Shown: positions 22,379 to 34,405, numbered from the stretch's first letter. The stretch: 64,000 nt of DNA from Quercus robur (GCF_932294415.1 NC_065536.1:7128474-7192473), one strand, 5' to 3'. A program made the numbers and translations. Notes: generated from the sequence alone by a model not told the origin.

Positions 22379-23038
22379 TTTGGGAGAACAATAGAGGAGG
22401 TAGTAGCTAATGTCTAAAGGTTATGGATTTGTAAAAAGGTAGTGAGTGGTGGGAGTGGGAATAATAGAAGTAATAGCTTGCTTTATAGAATAGAAAAAGG
22501 AAACAAAATGATTTTTTTTATTACAAGATCATTCTAAATGTACAAGTATAGGAATATAGGCCATAATTGAATTGGAAAGCGGTTTTTATATAATTAGTAA
22601 ACTTTAAAGACTGGTTGGAACATAGTATAGGTAACTATACTAGTGACAAAGTGGAAGATAAACAACCTAGAACCATTCCAGGGTTAAAAGGGTTGGCAAA
22701 AACACCCAGAGACGACTTTGAGATTTCTTATTCGATAACAATAAATTTTATTAGTTTTTTTTTTTAGAAACAAAATTTTACTTTTTTTTTATTTTTTTTG
22801 AGAAAAAGAAACAAAATTTTACTAATTGAACTAGTTGAAACCCACAGAATTAAAGTAATGTTAGTAATAAACCAATGTAAAAATCAATAAAAATATATCA
22901 ATTTACTTATTGTAAAAAAGTAGTGTATTTATAGTATTACTCACCTAATTAACAACCACTATCAGGTTGACGCTAAAATCATGCCTCCTCACAAACAAGT
23001 TTCTTATCTCAAAATATGAAATTATATTTGAAAATGCA

Positions 23039-23069
<31 letters not shown>

Positions 23070-23700
23070 TTGATCTTACAAAATGTCATTTACTACCCCT
23101 TCATACCAAATTCATTTACATATGTAAATTTGCTTACACCTATGTTTAAATTCATACTTTTTTCGATTCTAAAAAAAAAAAAAAAAAATCATATTTTTAT
23201 TTTGGTATGAACTATGAACATTAATCCATAATTTGTCACATAACAAAAATGTAAAAGTTGAACCTTAAATGATCAATTAACCTATGGACACATGGTAGAT
23301 TATACTAGGGGCCTTCAGGTTTATGCCATATCCCAAAATAATGAATCCACAACCTGGATGCTTTGTGGGGTTAGTAGACTTCTTTTGTTAAATATATAAA
23401 CACAAGTAAACAACTACAACAACAACAATAATAATAATAATTGTTCTTTTAATTTTTGTAATTAAATAATTTACAAAAAATGGACTGTAGAAGTGACCAC
23501 TGGCCAGTATGAATTTGGACCTAGTGATCAAAGACAAAATGTAACTATGTGATTGTGGAGTCCCAAATATATGCTTAAAATAAATTGTCAAATTGTCTTC
23601 TATAAACTTATAAATACAACTCTTTTCACAAAATATATATTGAAAATCATTGAGACGATAAGTTTTCAACGAATATAAACAAAAAGGGGTGCCACTGATG
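22379..23700. other. Intergenic, AT-rich, with (TA)n and poly-T tracts
   Basis: 22390-22480 resembles the minisatellite found upstream of the two tandem copies. (TA)n lies at 23038-23060 and homopolymers at 22755-22800 and 23171-23188. No gene is supported. Confidence 0.45.
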
Positions 23701-24047
23701 AGCAAATGTGAAAATTGTTAACTTTTTATTATTAAGTAACTTATGGCAAAACTGGCAATCAACTCGAGGATTTTGGTGACCAACTTTTTCCGGTGACTAA
23801 ACAAAAGAGAGAGGTCTAACTCATAATCAAATCAAATTTTAAACCCCCTAAACAAATCAATTTTGAGGGAATTGCAAGCGAGTAAAATGGAAAAGCAACC
23901 GTGAGGCCTGTAAAATGAATCCCACAAAATAAGGAACCCCTCCACCCACTTCTCACGCTTTCTTACTCCACTTCTCATGAAAGCTGTTTCTTATTGGAGT
24001 GCAATCTGCAAAGCCCATTTCCTCCCTTATTTTCGAGGTCACTAACA

Positions 24048-24956
24048 ATGGCAGCTTCTTTTCACACAAAGAAAATTAAAGAAGCAAGCCCTATCATTTG
24101 TAGAACTCTCACTACAACAACAAGAAGGAAACCTACTATGTCATCAAACCTTTCAATATCATACTTCAAACCGAAGATAAGGATCAAAGTTCCCAAGTTG
24201 ATAGCCAAAATCATGCAAAAAAGGTGTCGTCAGTGCATAGATGATCACAGCAAGAACAAGAAGAAATGGGCTAAACAAGTTGGCTCAGTCTTCTCGGGTG
24301 TCATGGGTAAAAGGAAATCAGTAGATGCATGCTCTTCCAATGACAGAAATGAAGAAGTTTACAGAAAAACAGCTATGAACAAGGTGGGATCAGAGACACT
24401 GAAGTCTGAAAAAGATACCACTGAAGGAATGCAGAAGCGGAATGGTAAGGTAAAAAGCTCAATTCAACCAAGAGTGGCCAATAAACTACCCACGAAAAAG
24501 TTTTTGTCTTTCACTAGTTTTTTTAATAGGAAGAATAGAAAGAATTTCATCAAAGGCAATATCAACAAGGAAAATGATAGCTGTAGCATCTGTGATGGGT
24601 GTAGTACACCTAATTGTAGAACAGTTGGTGGTGTTACCACAAGTTTCAGACTGATTGGAAAGCAGGGAAGTTCAGGCCACTTGATTAGAGTTCCATCAAA
24701 AATACTTACCACTCGGAAAAAGTTGAGGGTGGCAAGGTCCTTGAGAAAGAAAATGAACAAGCAATTCGAACGAGGTTCAGAAGAAGAAAATGATGGCAAA
24801 GATAAAGAAGAGAAGGGAGAGTTGGAACTATGCAAGAAGAGGATTCTAATGGGAGAGAAGTGCAGACCTCTTGGTTTTTCTGGTACCCTTCAGTATGATA
24901 AAGATGGCATTTTGTTACCAGAGGTCCTCGGTGAGGATTATAGGGGAAGTTCCTAG
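24048..24956 (+). CDS. Hypothetical basic plant protein with a C-terminal GEKCRPL motif
   Basis: A single-exon frame of 302 codons begins at the first in-frame ATG (24048, context AACAATGGC); upstream codons in this frame lack an ATG. The protein is Lys/Arg/Ser-rich with no signal peptide or membrane segment. A Cys pair (CSICDGCSTPNC, about residues 182-193) could bind metal, but this is a guess. The C-terminus has a basic stretch, an acidic EEEN..KDKEEKGELE stretch, and the ending ILMGEKCRPLGFSGTLQYDK. I believe related endings occur in uncharacterised plant proteins, but I cannot name a family. The 3' end of PRP38 lies convergently 960 bp downstream. Part of its C-terminus is duplicated at 7866-8040, and its last few codons begin block copy B (14095). 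Confidence 0.7.
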   Translation: MAASFHTKKIKEASPIICRTLTTTTRRKPTMSSNLSISYFKPKIRIKVPKLIAKIMQKRCRQCIDDHSKNKKKWAKQVGSVFSGVMGKRKSVDACSSNDRNEEVYRKTAMNKVGSETLKSEKDTTEGMQKRNGKVKSSIQPRVANKLPTKKFLSFTSFFNRKNRKNFIKGNINKENDSCSICDGCSTPNCRTVGGVTTSFRLIGKQGSSGHLIRVPSKILTTRKKLRVARSLRKKMNKQFERGSEEENDGKDKEEKGELELCKKRILMGEKCRPLGFSGTLQYDKDGILLPEVLGEDYRGSS

Positions 24957-25916
24957 TTCTTTGGTTAGGAACTGAAAGTTCATTTCATTTAATCTTTGTT
25001 TATGCCAGGATTAGCAAAGTTTAGCCGAGTCCAAGTAGGTAATATATTTGAAGAATGTTCAATGGTTATGTTTTCACAAAAAAAAATATCAAGTCGTAGC
25101 TTTCCTACTGTTTTTTCTTCTGCTGTTCTTAGAATTATGTGATAGATCTTCTAACCGATTCCTCAAATATAAGAATTATGGTAGATCAGTTGGCAATCAC
25201 TGGTATTCTCTATTCTGGATAAATTCCATTTAAAGTATTGGTCCAATATTTATACAGATTTTCTTTTGAAATTAAATTTATACTGGATTTAACAAGAATT
25301 AGAGGGACTTTTTTTTTTTTCCTATGACGCCATGATCATGATTTTACATTGTTTTCTTTCCTGTTTTACACATCATTTGAGGGGCTATGTTTCATACATT
25401 CCAAACCCACCATAAGCCAGACCTCAGCCTTCACCTTTGCAATGAACCCAAGTTCTGTTTCTCACCAAAGACTTGTTTAAATAGAGAGAGTATAAACTTC
25501 TATACAATGCTGCAAAATCCCTTTATCCCTCTAAATAACAGGATTTTAGAATTTAATGTGTTTCTCATGATCAAGTTGAAGCCCACAATCTTTCTCAAAA
25601 AAAGAAAAAAAAAATGTTGAAGCCCACAATGAGTATGCAGTTCTCATCAGCATTAATAGAATATTTTGACTACAGTAAAAGCAGAAGCCAAACATAAAAG
25701 AATGCTGGCAAAACTGGTTTGATTCTCAAAGTGATGGAAAAAACATAAACAATGGGGCATAAATATGAAAGATCTGTACTTGGCATCCATTTGCCACTTA
25801 CTAGAACATACATTCAATACTGGCAATCCCAGCTGCTACAAGTAACGGCCCACAAACTTTATATATCCATCCATATTAACAGAAAATGATCACTTGGCAC
25901 ACTACGCTACTAGCAT
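24957..25916. other. Convergent intergenic region / 3' UTRs
   Basis: Sequence between the hypothetical gene and the convergent PRP38 gene, duplicated almost unchanged in block copy B (14150-15113) and in diverged form in copy A. It is AT-rich with T and A runs. The 3' UTRs of both genes probably lie here; no ends can be fixed. Confidence 0.5.
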
Positions 25917-28900
25917 CTATTTCAATGGTTTCAACCCAAGGGATGCACGCAGCCTATTAGCTTCAGCAATCTCAGGGTCTGGGTGGTCTGTTCCATCCTC
26001 TTTCTTCTCCTTTCTCTCTTTCTTCTTCTTAGGCTCTTCCCGAGTGCCATTTTCCTCAGCTCCATCCCGTCTTCTGGGACTGGTGCTGCTGCGTGCATGT
26101 CTCTTCCGGTGCTCCCCACCCTCACGATCCTTCCGATCCCTACTCCTACTTCGGCTTCTTGAGTGACTCCTCCTCCTGCCACGGTCCCTGTCTCGCCTCT
26201 CCCGCTCCCTACCTTCCCACTCCCTATCTCGCTCCCGATCACGACCATAATCCTTTTCATCTCGCAAGCGGTAACGGTCTCGGTCCCTATCCCTGTCCCT
26301 GTCCCTGTCCCTATCCCTGTCTCTGTCCCTCTCTCTATCCCTATCCCTATCTCGTCCACGTCCACGTTCCCTATCATAATCTCTGTCATAGTCTCTATCA
26401 TAGTCTCGTTCCCTGCGAAACAGGAATAACAAAATGACCAAGTTCAAAAACTTATAACATCTTTTAAGGATTGAAGACATGGTAAACTTCATCAGTTACA
26501 AATATAGGAAGTGCAATGAAATCGTCTCACACACTAATAGAAGAAAATTGATGACCCATGAAAACACACCTACACTGTGAATCCATCATAATTCTCTCTG
26601 GACAATAACAGAACAAAGAAAACTGGCAGATTCAAAATACCTTGCTACAGGAAGCCGTTTAACCACTATAGTAGCTTCAATTATCATGCAATTGGAAAAA
26701 AGGTGAAAGGGTCAATAAGGAAACTATTTAAAGGTGGGTGTGTGCCTGCCTCTGTTATCATATGTTCTTGCATGACAGCTTCCTTGACACACTATGATAT
26801 AAGCTTCTACATCACACATTGACAGACTCTGTCCAAATATGCTCAATTACGTATAAGCTAAGAATTCATATAAAATAAATAAATAGGTAAAAAGGAGGCC
26901 TATATCCAACCCTATTGATTAAGAAAATGGCTTACCCATCCCCACCCCCCTTCCTCAAAACAAAAAATAGGACACCATTTCACCTTAGTTGGATTTATAG
27001 CAACAAATACTGTGGAGTAGTTACCTAATTGTGAAAGAAATTAAAAGCAGCGCAGAACTTTGCACTACTCTCCAAAAATAAGAGCCGTAAAGCAATTGTA
27101 CAAAAAATAGATTTTATTCCAATTCTAAATGAGAAAGTACAAAGAAGACCATATCACATTTGCTCTTAAATAGTAATGTACGATCCATCATACTTCTCGC
27201 TGCACACTGTCAGTGCAGAGAAACCTGGCAGGATCATGAAATATTATTATAGGAAGCACTGTTACGCCACTAAACGGCTTTAGATGCCATAGTGGAAACA
27301 TAAGGCCTGAATGACACAGGCATTGACATAGATGCATACATTTGGGCAACAGCTTCCAGTAATTTGAGGGCTTATCATTACTAAGGCAGCTGTGGAATTG
27401 GATAACATACAAAATGGTTGATTGGAAAAAGACCAAAGCATGTCAAATTGTGATATGCAGATCACTTTCACATGTTATGTAGGAACTCTTGTATGTGTAA
27501 GATGTAGCTTAATTTAACTAAGAACCACATCAAGTGGTATGTGTGAAACCAACCATGCAATTAGATAATATGAAGAGCACAAACCCAACCTTGCTCACTT
27601 AGACCAATCACAAACAGACATAAGCTAGAAATATGCTTATAAATGGGAAATAGGACAACTTGACTGAAAAAAATAAAAATAAAATAAAAAAGGCGCTAGA
27701 ACAAGATGAAAAATAAGGCTTCTCCGTTAGGGGAAAAAATAAACATTCTGTTAAAAGACATGGGTGTCTATCTCAACAACATATCCATAGATAAAAGACG
27801 ATTAAACAAGGACCTATAATAATAAAATAAAAAATAAAAAATTAACATTCATTCAATATCGCACAAAATAAATCAGAAACCAGAAGTGTAAAAATAACTC
27901 TACCTGTATCTGTCACGGTCACGTCTTCTGTCCCTATCTCTTTCCCTGGCAGGGCTTCGCCCACGGTAATAATCCTGCTAGAAGTTACACCAAAATATGA
28001 ATCATAAGACTGGAAAGAAACATTACAAGCAAGATTTCTTTTCCATAATGTCAAGAAGTTTAGAGAAGGAATGAGAGAAACTAATAGTATGTATCCTTAG
28101 AGAGAGGTACTGATAGGACCTATCATCAGGAAGAGTAAAAACTAACAATACTCTCTTCTTAGGATGAAAAGTGGTGTAAAGGGAGACATTTTTGGCTTCT
28201 GTTGTTTGTTAGTCAAAAGAGGAGGGAGATATAGCGAACTGACTCTTTTTTATGTGTGAGATAGAAGGGAAATATATCGAAACACTTGTTCTTTATATGC
28301 AGTGACAAAATCATACATCACTAACCCCCTCATTTTTTTTCCTTCTCTCTCTCTCTCTCTCTCTCTCTCCATAATTTTTCTCCCATACAAGATATTACAC
28401 TTATGTATCCTTCCATTTACTTTTCTTCCCTCCAAAACCTTTTATCAAAAACAGAAGTTAAACAGGAATGAAGAAATGCAAACCTTTTCATGAGCCTCAT
28501 CTTCTAAACCATCAAGTTGATCATTCTCCTCCTTCTCCTCCTCCTCCTCAAAATCATCTTCCAAAACGCTTCGTCTAGGTTCCAATGAACCAAGTGTTTC
28601 AAGAGTCCATCTGTAGGCATACGGAAAATCATAAAGCACACATTTTCAAAGAGTCTAATGAACACAAAATGAAGACATAAAATTACAGCAGGAATCCTAT
28701 GAAAGGGATCAAATTCACAAATACATGTCAAGTAATCCTACTTTTAATTAAACACAATTACCTTTTCTTGATACGTGGCAATGCAATGTCACAGGAATAA
28801 TCTTTTGTTAGAAGTTCATCAATAACCTCATCCACATGTGTCAAAGAGAACTCTGACACAATTAGAAGGCAAAACACAGGTAGGTTAGTGTATTCATGAA

Positions 28901-30424
28901 ATTTATAAATGCATATGAAAATAATAGCAAATAGAAGTCAAAAGCATCAATGAGAAAGAAATCATGGCAGATTCCAGAAATATGTTGAGGATCTTACTTC
29001 CTTCAGGTAATTTTTGTCTTAACTTCCTATAATCATTATACAGAGGCTCTAGGTACCGGTAGACATCGACATCAGTTCCTGTAAGACGCAAATAAAAAGC
29101 ACCAAGTATCCGCACGTATCTGCAAAATGCAGCATTGAAAGATGTTAAAATCCAAGGGAAATAGCACTTCACAGGGACTTCTACAAAAATCAAAGTGAAA
29201 CCAACATGCTAACACACACTGAAAATTAAAGTAACAATCGTATTAAAAATGTATGTGTATCTTATTCATTTTTTTTTTTTCCATATTTCCATTTCAGCAT
29301 CGAAATGCTATTATAAACTCCATGAAAAAACATTAACCCCAATAACACAAAATTCTCTAATTGAGCTGGCCTTCTATCAAAGAATTTCTAAATCTAAGCA
29401 ACACAAAGCAAGAATAATATTTCTTCGTCATTTATTTTATATATGTTCAGAAGCATGGAATTGGATGATATTGCAGGGCCCACTCTACAAAAATATATAA
29501 ATCAGGGCTGCCAATTTCTTAAGATTCCAAATTTCAATACCAAACCCTCAAAACATGGCATGAAGGACAAAATTCACTTAAATCAGCTTGTCTTTTTCTC
29601 ATTGTGATTAAGATGCAAAGATCGGATACTAATTAGATCCTAGTATTTCCCTTTTACTATTAATTCTGCAAAATTGACAAGTAACATTTTCAAAACATAA
29701 TCAACTCAAACCATCACCAAATTCCCTTATCATTTCTTTTTAGTCTGAAATACAGCTTCCCTTTCATATTTTATGTTGTTGTTGTTGTTGTTTTTTTATT
29801 ATTATTTTTTTAATTTTTAAATCAACAGCAACCGCAAGAACCCCAGAATTCACTCTTTTTTTCCTTGCCCTCTACTTCCTTAGCAGCTATCCCTAAAACA
29901 GAAATTACTAAAAAAATCAAAGAGAAAACTTCGCCATCTATATATCCATATCTTTTTGCAACTCCAATATATTTACTTTTCCATCTTCTTCCTCCACTTT
30001 CTCATCAACCAAACAGAAGTTTCACAAAGCAAGAAAAAAAATTCAAACAAGATACAACTACATCCACCCCTACTTATGTGTGCACGAGAACGTATTTGTA
30101 TATATTACACTTCATTCTCCATCAACTCTAATCACACTCACCTTATAACTCTAGTTTTTAGCTCAGTCCAAAATCAACACTCATACACCATCTATACATA
30201 CAAATAACACCTCATTTTCCATCAAATCAATCAAAATATCCTTATAACTACAATTTTAGCTCACAATCCATTAATTTTTTACTAAAAGCAACAACTATAA
30301 GCACTACACGCACACATACACACATATAACACTTGATTTTCCATCAAAATCAATCACAATCCCCTTAAAAACCCTAATTTTATCTCTCAATCCATCAATT
30401 CCAAAAGCAATAACCATAACCAAC

Positions 30425-30468
<44 letters not shown>

Positions 30469-30759
30469 CTTGTAATCGTCGTTTTTGATGAACTCGATGA
30501 CGATCTCCTTCTCGGGCTGAATCTGGAGCATCTTCATGACGAGGCACATAAACGGCGTCGGCTTGCGGTTGCCGCCGTGAGTACCGCCGAGGTGATCGAG
30601 CTCCATAGCCTTGTCGACCAGCGTCTCCGCCGTTAGACCGAAGCATTGCTCCTTCCAGTACGTGTTCTGGTAAATCTTCGACCTCAGGATCTTCTCCACC
30701 AGGTTCTGTGGGTTCGTCCCCCTTATGCTCTTCGCCGCTGGGTCCGTACGGTTCGCCAT
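25917..30759 (-). CDS. PRP38: Pre-mRNA-splicing factor PRP38 (PRP38A-like)
   Basis: PRP38 is a tri-snRNP-associated protein needed for spliceosome activation in the nucleus. Six coding exons join in frame to 398 residues: 30470-30759, 28998-29119, 28762-28852, 28484-28610, 27904-27974, 25917-26412. The ATG is at 30759 and the stop TAG at 25917-25919. Residues ~1-180 form the conserved PRP38 domain with [25 protein letters not shown] and [11 protein letters not shown]. An acidic stretch ([14 protein letters not shown]) follows, then a long Arg-Asp/Arg-Glu/Arg-Ser tail encoded mostly by exon 6, ending SLGLKPLK. A (CT)n run sits directly behind the first donor. The promoter carries TGGGCT motifs (see 30894-30983). 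Two broken copies lie upstream in the window. Family assignment is firm; the A subtype is inferred from the RS-like tail. Confidence 0.95.
28339..28369. repeat. (CT)n microsatellite in PRP38 intron 4
   Basis: A pure CT run of about 30 bp lies between exon 5 (27904-27974) and exon 4 (28484-28610) of PRP38; it reads as GA in the transcript. Block copy A lacks it at the corresponding place. Confidence 0.8.
30428..30463. repeat. (GA)n microsatellite next to the PRP38 exon 1 donor
   Basis: About 18 GA units on the + strand end six bases from the exon 1 donor on the opposite strand, so the transcript intron begins GUACCCC followed by a long CU run. Polypyrimidine tracts normally precede acceptors; here one follows a donor. 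Pyrimidine-tract-binding proteins could bind it, but that is inference. Confidence 0.85.
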
Positions 30760-30800
30760 TCCTATTGGCCTCGCAAAAGCTTTCAAACCCTAACACACAC

Positions 30801-30822
30801 AGAGAGAGAGAGAGAGAGAGAG
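30801..30822. repeat. (GA)n microsatellite in the PRP38 5' UTR/proximal promoter
   Basis: A GA run of about 22 bp lies about 40 bp 5' of the PRP38 ATG (CT in the transcript sense). It is absent from block copy B, where the flanks are joined directly. Confidence 0.8.
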
Positions 30823-30893
30823 TTTTATCTGTTTAGGGGAGGAGGGGAAAAACGGTGCGTTTTGGGCAACGTGTTCGAAAATGGGAGTGGTGT

Positions 30894-30983
30894 TGGGCTT
30901 TGTAGGAGAAGAGCAAAAGCCCAATTGGGCTTTATGAATGGTTATATGCTCAAATGCACTTGTAGGAATGAAGCCCAAGCCCA
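30894..30983 (-). promoter_or_regulatory. Cluster of site II-like TGGGCT motifs in the PRP38 promoter
   Basis: TGGGCT or its complement AGCCCA occurs at 30894-30899, 30918-30923, 30926-30931, 30972-30977 and 30978-30983. The middle two form an 18-bp perfect palindrome (AAAGCCCAATTGGGCTTT, 30916-30933 approximately). Site II elements (TGGGCC/T) are known in plant housekeeping promoters, where TCP-type factors can bind. The cluster lies 135-225 bp 5' of the ATG. Copy B keeps most of it (about 15490-15585). Function here is inferred. Confidence 0.5.
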
Positions 30984-31283
30984 ACTGTAAATGAACAAAT
31001 ACTCACCTTTTTTTTTTTTTTTTTTAATATAAGATAGAAATTCTAATATAGTTTAATTTAAGTGTATATGTGTGTGAAACTCACTCTTAAAGACTTGAAC
31101 CCGGCTCTTACCCCTCACCCCATAAGAATTTTGTATCTATGTTCTATACAATAATTATCACACTAAGGGTGCACAGTATTTTAGGAGGTAGTTGTTCTTG
31201 TAAACGCAATTTATAATGTTCTTTTAAATGCTCACTTCTAATCATTGTTTTGTTTTGTTTTTTTAGGAAGCAATTTCTCATCA

Positions 31284-31570
31284 TTGTTACTAGAACGGTT
31301 AGAGTTTATACATTGCATTTATTTAATACTTGAAACTCTCATCTTATATAAATATGGATGTAAATTAGTTTAATTATATAGATGTAAATAATTTTTTAAG
31401 AGAATTGCTATAATTTTTTATCCTCATGTTATTAGAAAGGTTAGAGTTTATACATTGCATTTTAGCACTTGAAACTCTCATTGTATATAAATATGGATGT
31501 AAATTAGTTTAATTATATAGATGTAAATAATTTTTTAAGAGAGATTCTATAATTGTTTATCCTCATGTTT
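31284..31570. repeat. ~145-bp tandem duplication, two units
   Basis: Units near 31284-31426 and 31427-31570 share GGTTAGAGTTTATACATTGC, ACTTGAAACTCTCAT, AATATGGATGTAAATTAG and ATGTAAATAATTTTTTAAGA. Block copy B has only one unit (about 15865-15990), so the number of units changed after the block was duplicated. Confidence 0.85.
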
Positions 31571-31773
31571 TCTCTCGAGTTTCTTAAGTGGTCTAAATAT
31601 ATAAATTATTGGGAAAAGTTATAATACGTATTATGAATTTGTGGTATTCTCTAATTTAGGTGCAAGACAATAGCTTTCAAAATTTCAACTGAAGTTGTGT
31701 ATAAACTAAAATTTTAAGCTAATAAATATATTTATGATATTCTCTAGTTTAAGTGCATGGCAATAGCCTTCAA

Positions 31774-32833
31774 AATCAAATCCCTATTGAAGTCATGTAT
31801 AAGTTGCCTTTTATAAGATATAGAAGTAGGGTACAAAATTCTATGCAATCATCGAATTTAGAAAATTAAAACAAGTCCAACCTAATTTTTGATCAATTGA
31901 GCCTTTATCAAAACGTGGACATTTCTATTAATAAATAAATGATTGAATGACAGTCAAAATCTATACAATGTGTATGCCTTCTTTGAGCTTGCATTTTCAC
32001 ACATTAAATAACTCAACTCTTGAATTATTACATTGTCATGTAATTTGCCAACTAAAAAACTTAACAAGCAACTTCCTTAGACAAGAGGTTACCATGGCTT
32101 TGAAGTCAAAAACTATTTCTTCAACATTTGAAATGGATCAAATTCATGATATAAATTAAATATTACAAATTTTAAAGTGTATTCAATGTTATATGATTTA
32201 AAATTTTGAATGATGTGATAATTTATACACTATTAACGTTAATAGTGTATAAAATGGTTGGATGACATATTCAACCTCTATAGCTTATTCAAAAAACGGT
32301 TGAATGACACATGTAATCATCTTTGCACTTACGTTTCTCATTTGAATATGGTTATATCTATTTTTGAGTACAAGCAATCATCATCATGACTTCCCGGATC
32401 CTCTTTACCAAGTGTAGCAACAACAAACGAAATACATTCTTCTATTAAATTGTGTTCTGCAAAATTTCATCTACGGGTCAGAAGTACACAAATATATACC
32501 TTTTATCTTTATACTATGATAAAATCAACTGTACCCATTCACCAACCAACTATGTGGGTGAGACTATTTTGATGTGTGAAGAATGTATCTAAAATGTTAT
32601 TGGAGGGTTTACATAAAGTCTTCGTTAAATTTATCCTCACAATTTAGTATTTTAAAATACACAACCTCCCGTAATATAGTCTTAATAATTGGAATAATCA
32701 TATTTTTTAATGTTAACACAAGTTTAGATATTTTTATTATTATAAATTAACTACAATATAGTGCAAACTGCTAGTATATTAATGTGATTTGTAAAAGCCC
32801 TGTAAACTCTAATTTTTACTACATACCCTCAAC

Positions 32834-32875
<42 letters not shown>

Positions 32876-33031
32876 GTTAATTTAGACTAGGATTAAACAA
32901 ACAGATATTGTATTTAACAACCTACATACTATTTGATCTAACAATATATTACTAATATTTATCAAAATTTTCTTTTTGTTTGCCTTTTACAATATAATTT
33001 ATTTACATTCTCAAAAAAAAAAAAAATTATT

Positions 33032-33063
<32 letters not shown>
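31774..33063. other. AT-rich intergenic sequence with a palindrome and (TA)n
   Basis: No gene is supported. It contains a 32-bp perfect palindrome at 32222-32253 and a (TA)n run at 32838-32872. A second (TA)n/(GA)n run at 33034-33066 borders the next foldback element. Confidence 0.5.
32222..32253. repeat. 32-bp perfect palindrome
   Basis: The half-sites TTTATACACTATTAAC and GTTAATAGTGTATAAA are exact reverse complements with no spacer. It may be the centre of an old MITE, but the flanks do not extend the symmetry. Confidence 0.85.
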
Positions 33064-33976
33064 AAGAGATGAGTTTAAATTATACCTAATGTAACTTGAC
33101 AAGAGTTACACCATTTTTAGACAGTAGATCCTCATTAGATTTAATGGTGATAAATCATTACTTCTTATGTCATTAATATAGAGTCATTAATGCTAGGTTT
33201 TTTGGGATGTATTAATGACAGTGTGGTCAAACTTTTTTTTTTTTTTTCCTTTCTTTCTTCTTCTTATTTTTATTATTATTATTATTATTTTTTTTTTTTT
33301 TTTTTTGGGATAAACGTACATGTGAACCTGTTCTACAAATTTTCATTCATCTATTCAACCACATCCCAGTGACCATAAGTGTCGGTGAGTTAGGATTGAG
33401 GAAGGTGCAGAGATGGTGATTTTTGGAGTGATTGACAAGTTTTTGGAAATACCCAGAGTTAGTTTAAGGGCATACTGATTCTTGTTGTGAATTGCAATTT
33501 GTTCAATCAGACGCCATCATTGTCAACTAAATTGTTGGACATACATATATACTTATACATACACAAGCCGTTGAATCATTTTACCATTCTTGCGCATGTA
33601 AGGTAGTACAGGTCCAGTCTAGAAATTCTCTATCCTTAAGACTCTCATGGGAAAGAGACTTGTTTCAAAGATATTTTCACGAGACTTAAAAAGAAAACTC
33701 TGTAATATTTTTATTTTTCAATGATCTCCATGGAATTGCCAAGTTTGGCACTTTTTTCAGTGGGGTGGTACCGTGGTAGTGGGAAGGTGATTGAGGGATG
33801 TTGGGCAATAAATGTGAGAAAATTCGGTAAAAGTAGTTGACTTGGCATTCAATGACTTTGTATTAATGAGATAGCAAGTAGTAATTTATAACAGTAAGAT
33901 CTAATGAGAATCTATGATTTTAAAAATGTGTAACTCTTATAAAGTTATACCAGGTATAACTTAAACTCATCTCATC
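33064..33976. mobile_element. Foldback element with ~135-bp terminal inverted repeats
   Basis: The left arm (33064-33200) and right arm (about 33840-33976) are inverted relatives. GATGAGTTTAAATTATACCT is mirrored by GGTATAACTTAAACTCATC, and the AGAGTTACAC, TCTCATTAGAT and GTCATTAATG blocks recur in reverse order. The ~640-bp interior has no transposase and contains a long T run (33231-33306). Probably a non-autonomous MULE-like element; no target-site duplication is resolvable next to the left microsatellite. Confidence 0.65.
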
Positions 33977-34149
33977 ATTAATGTCTTCTCCTATTTATAA
34001 ACATTTAAGCTAACTATAAAGAAATGGATATTTTAAATAATTTTTTAAACCACCACAATGCAAAAAATTTTCAATGGCAAAAAAATTAACAAAAATATTT
34101 TAAAACTTATATTTAATAGTTTTCTCGCGTATCATACGGATTAGTAACT

Positions 34150-34405
34150 AGTTTGTAGGATAAAAAAAGGAGTCCAAATCTTCTGTCCTACTTTTCCTAC
34201 TCCACCCTATATTCCATCAATAAAAACTTGCCACATGTTCACCTAATTAATTAATTAATTACTACCATTAATTAATAATGGTAGTATTAATAAGTCAATA
34301 ATGGTAGTATTTAATTAGTTAGGTGAATATGTGGCAAGTTTTTATTGGTGGAGCATAGAGTGAAGCAGAAAAAGTAGGAAAGAAGATTTAGACTACAAAA
34401 AGACT
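34150..34405. mobile_element. Foldback MITE in the STP promoter region
   Basis: Arms CAATAAAAACTTGCCACATG..CACCTAATTAATTAATTA (about 34218-34260) and its complement ending GTGGCAAGTTTTTATTGGTG (about 34312-34352) form a long hairpin. The outer GGAGTCCAAATCTTC block is mirrored by GAAGATTTAGACT. It lies about 500 bp 5' of the hexose transporter ATG, so it may affect that promoter. Confidence 0.6.

Noticed and set aside
25931-26437. Long overlapping frames on both strands in the PRP38 tail region
   Set aside because: They are other-frame readings of the Arg/Asp-rich low-complexity exon 6; only the minus-strand frame ending SLGLKPLK joins the PRP38 exons.
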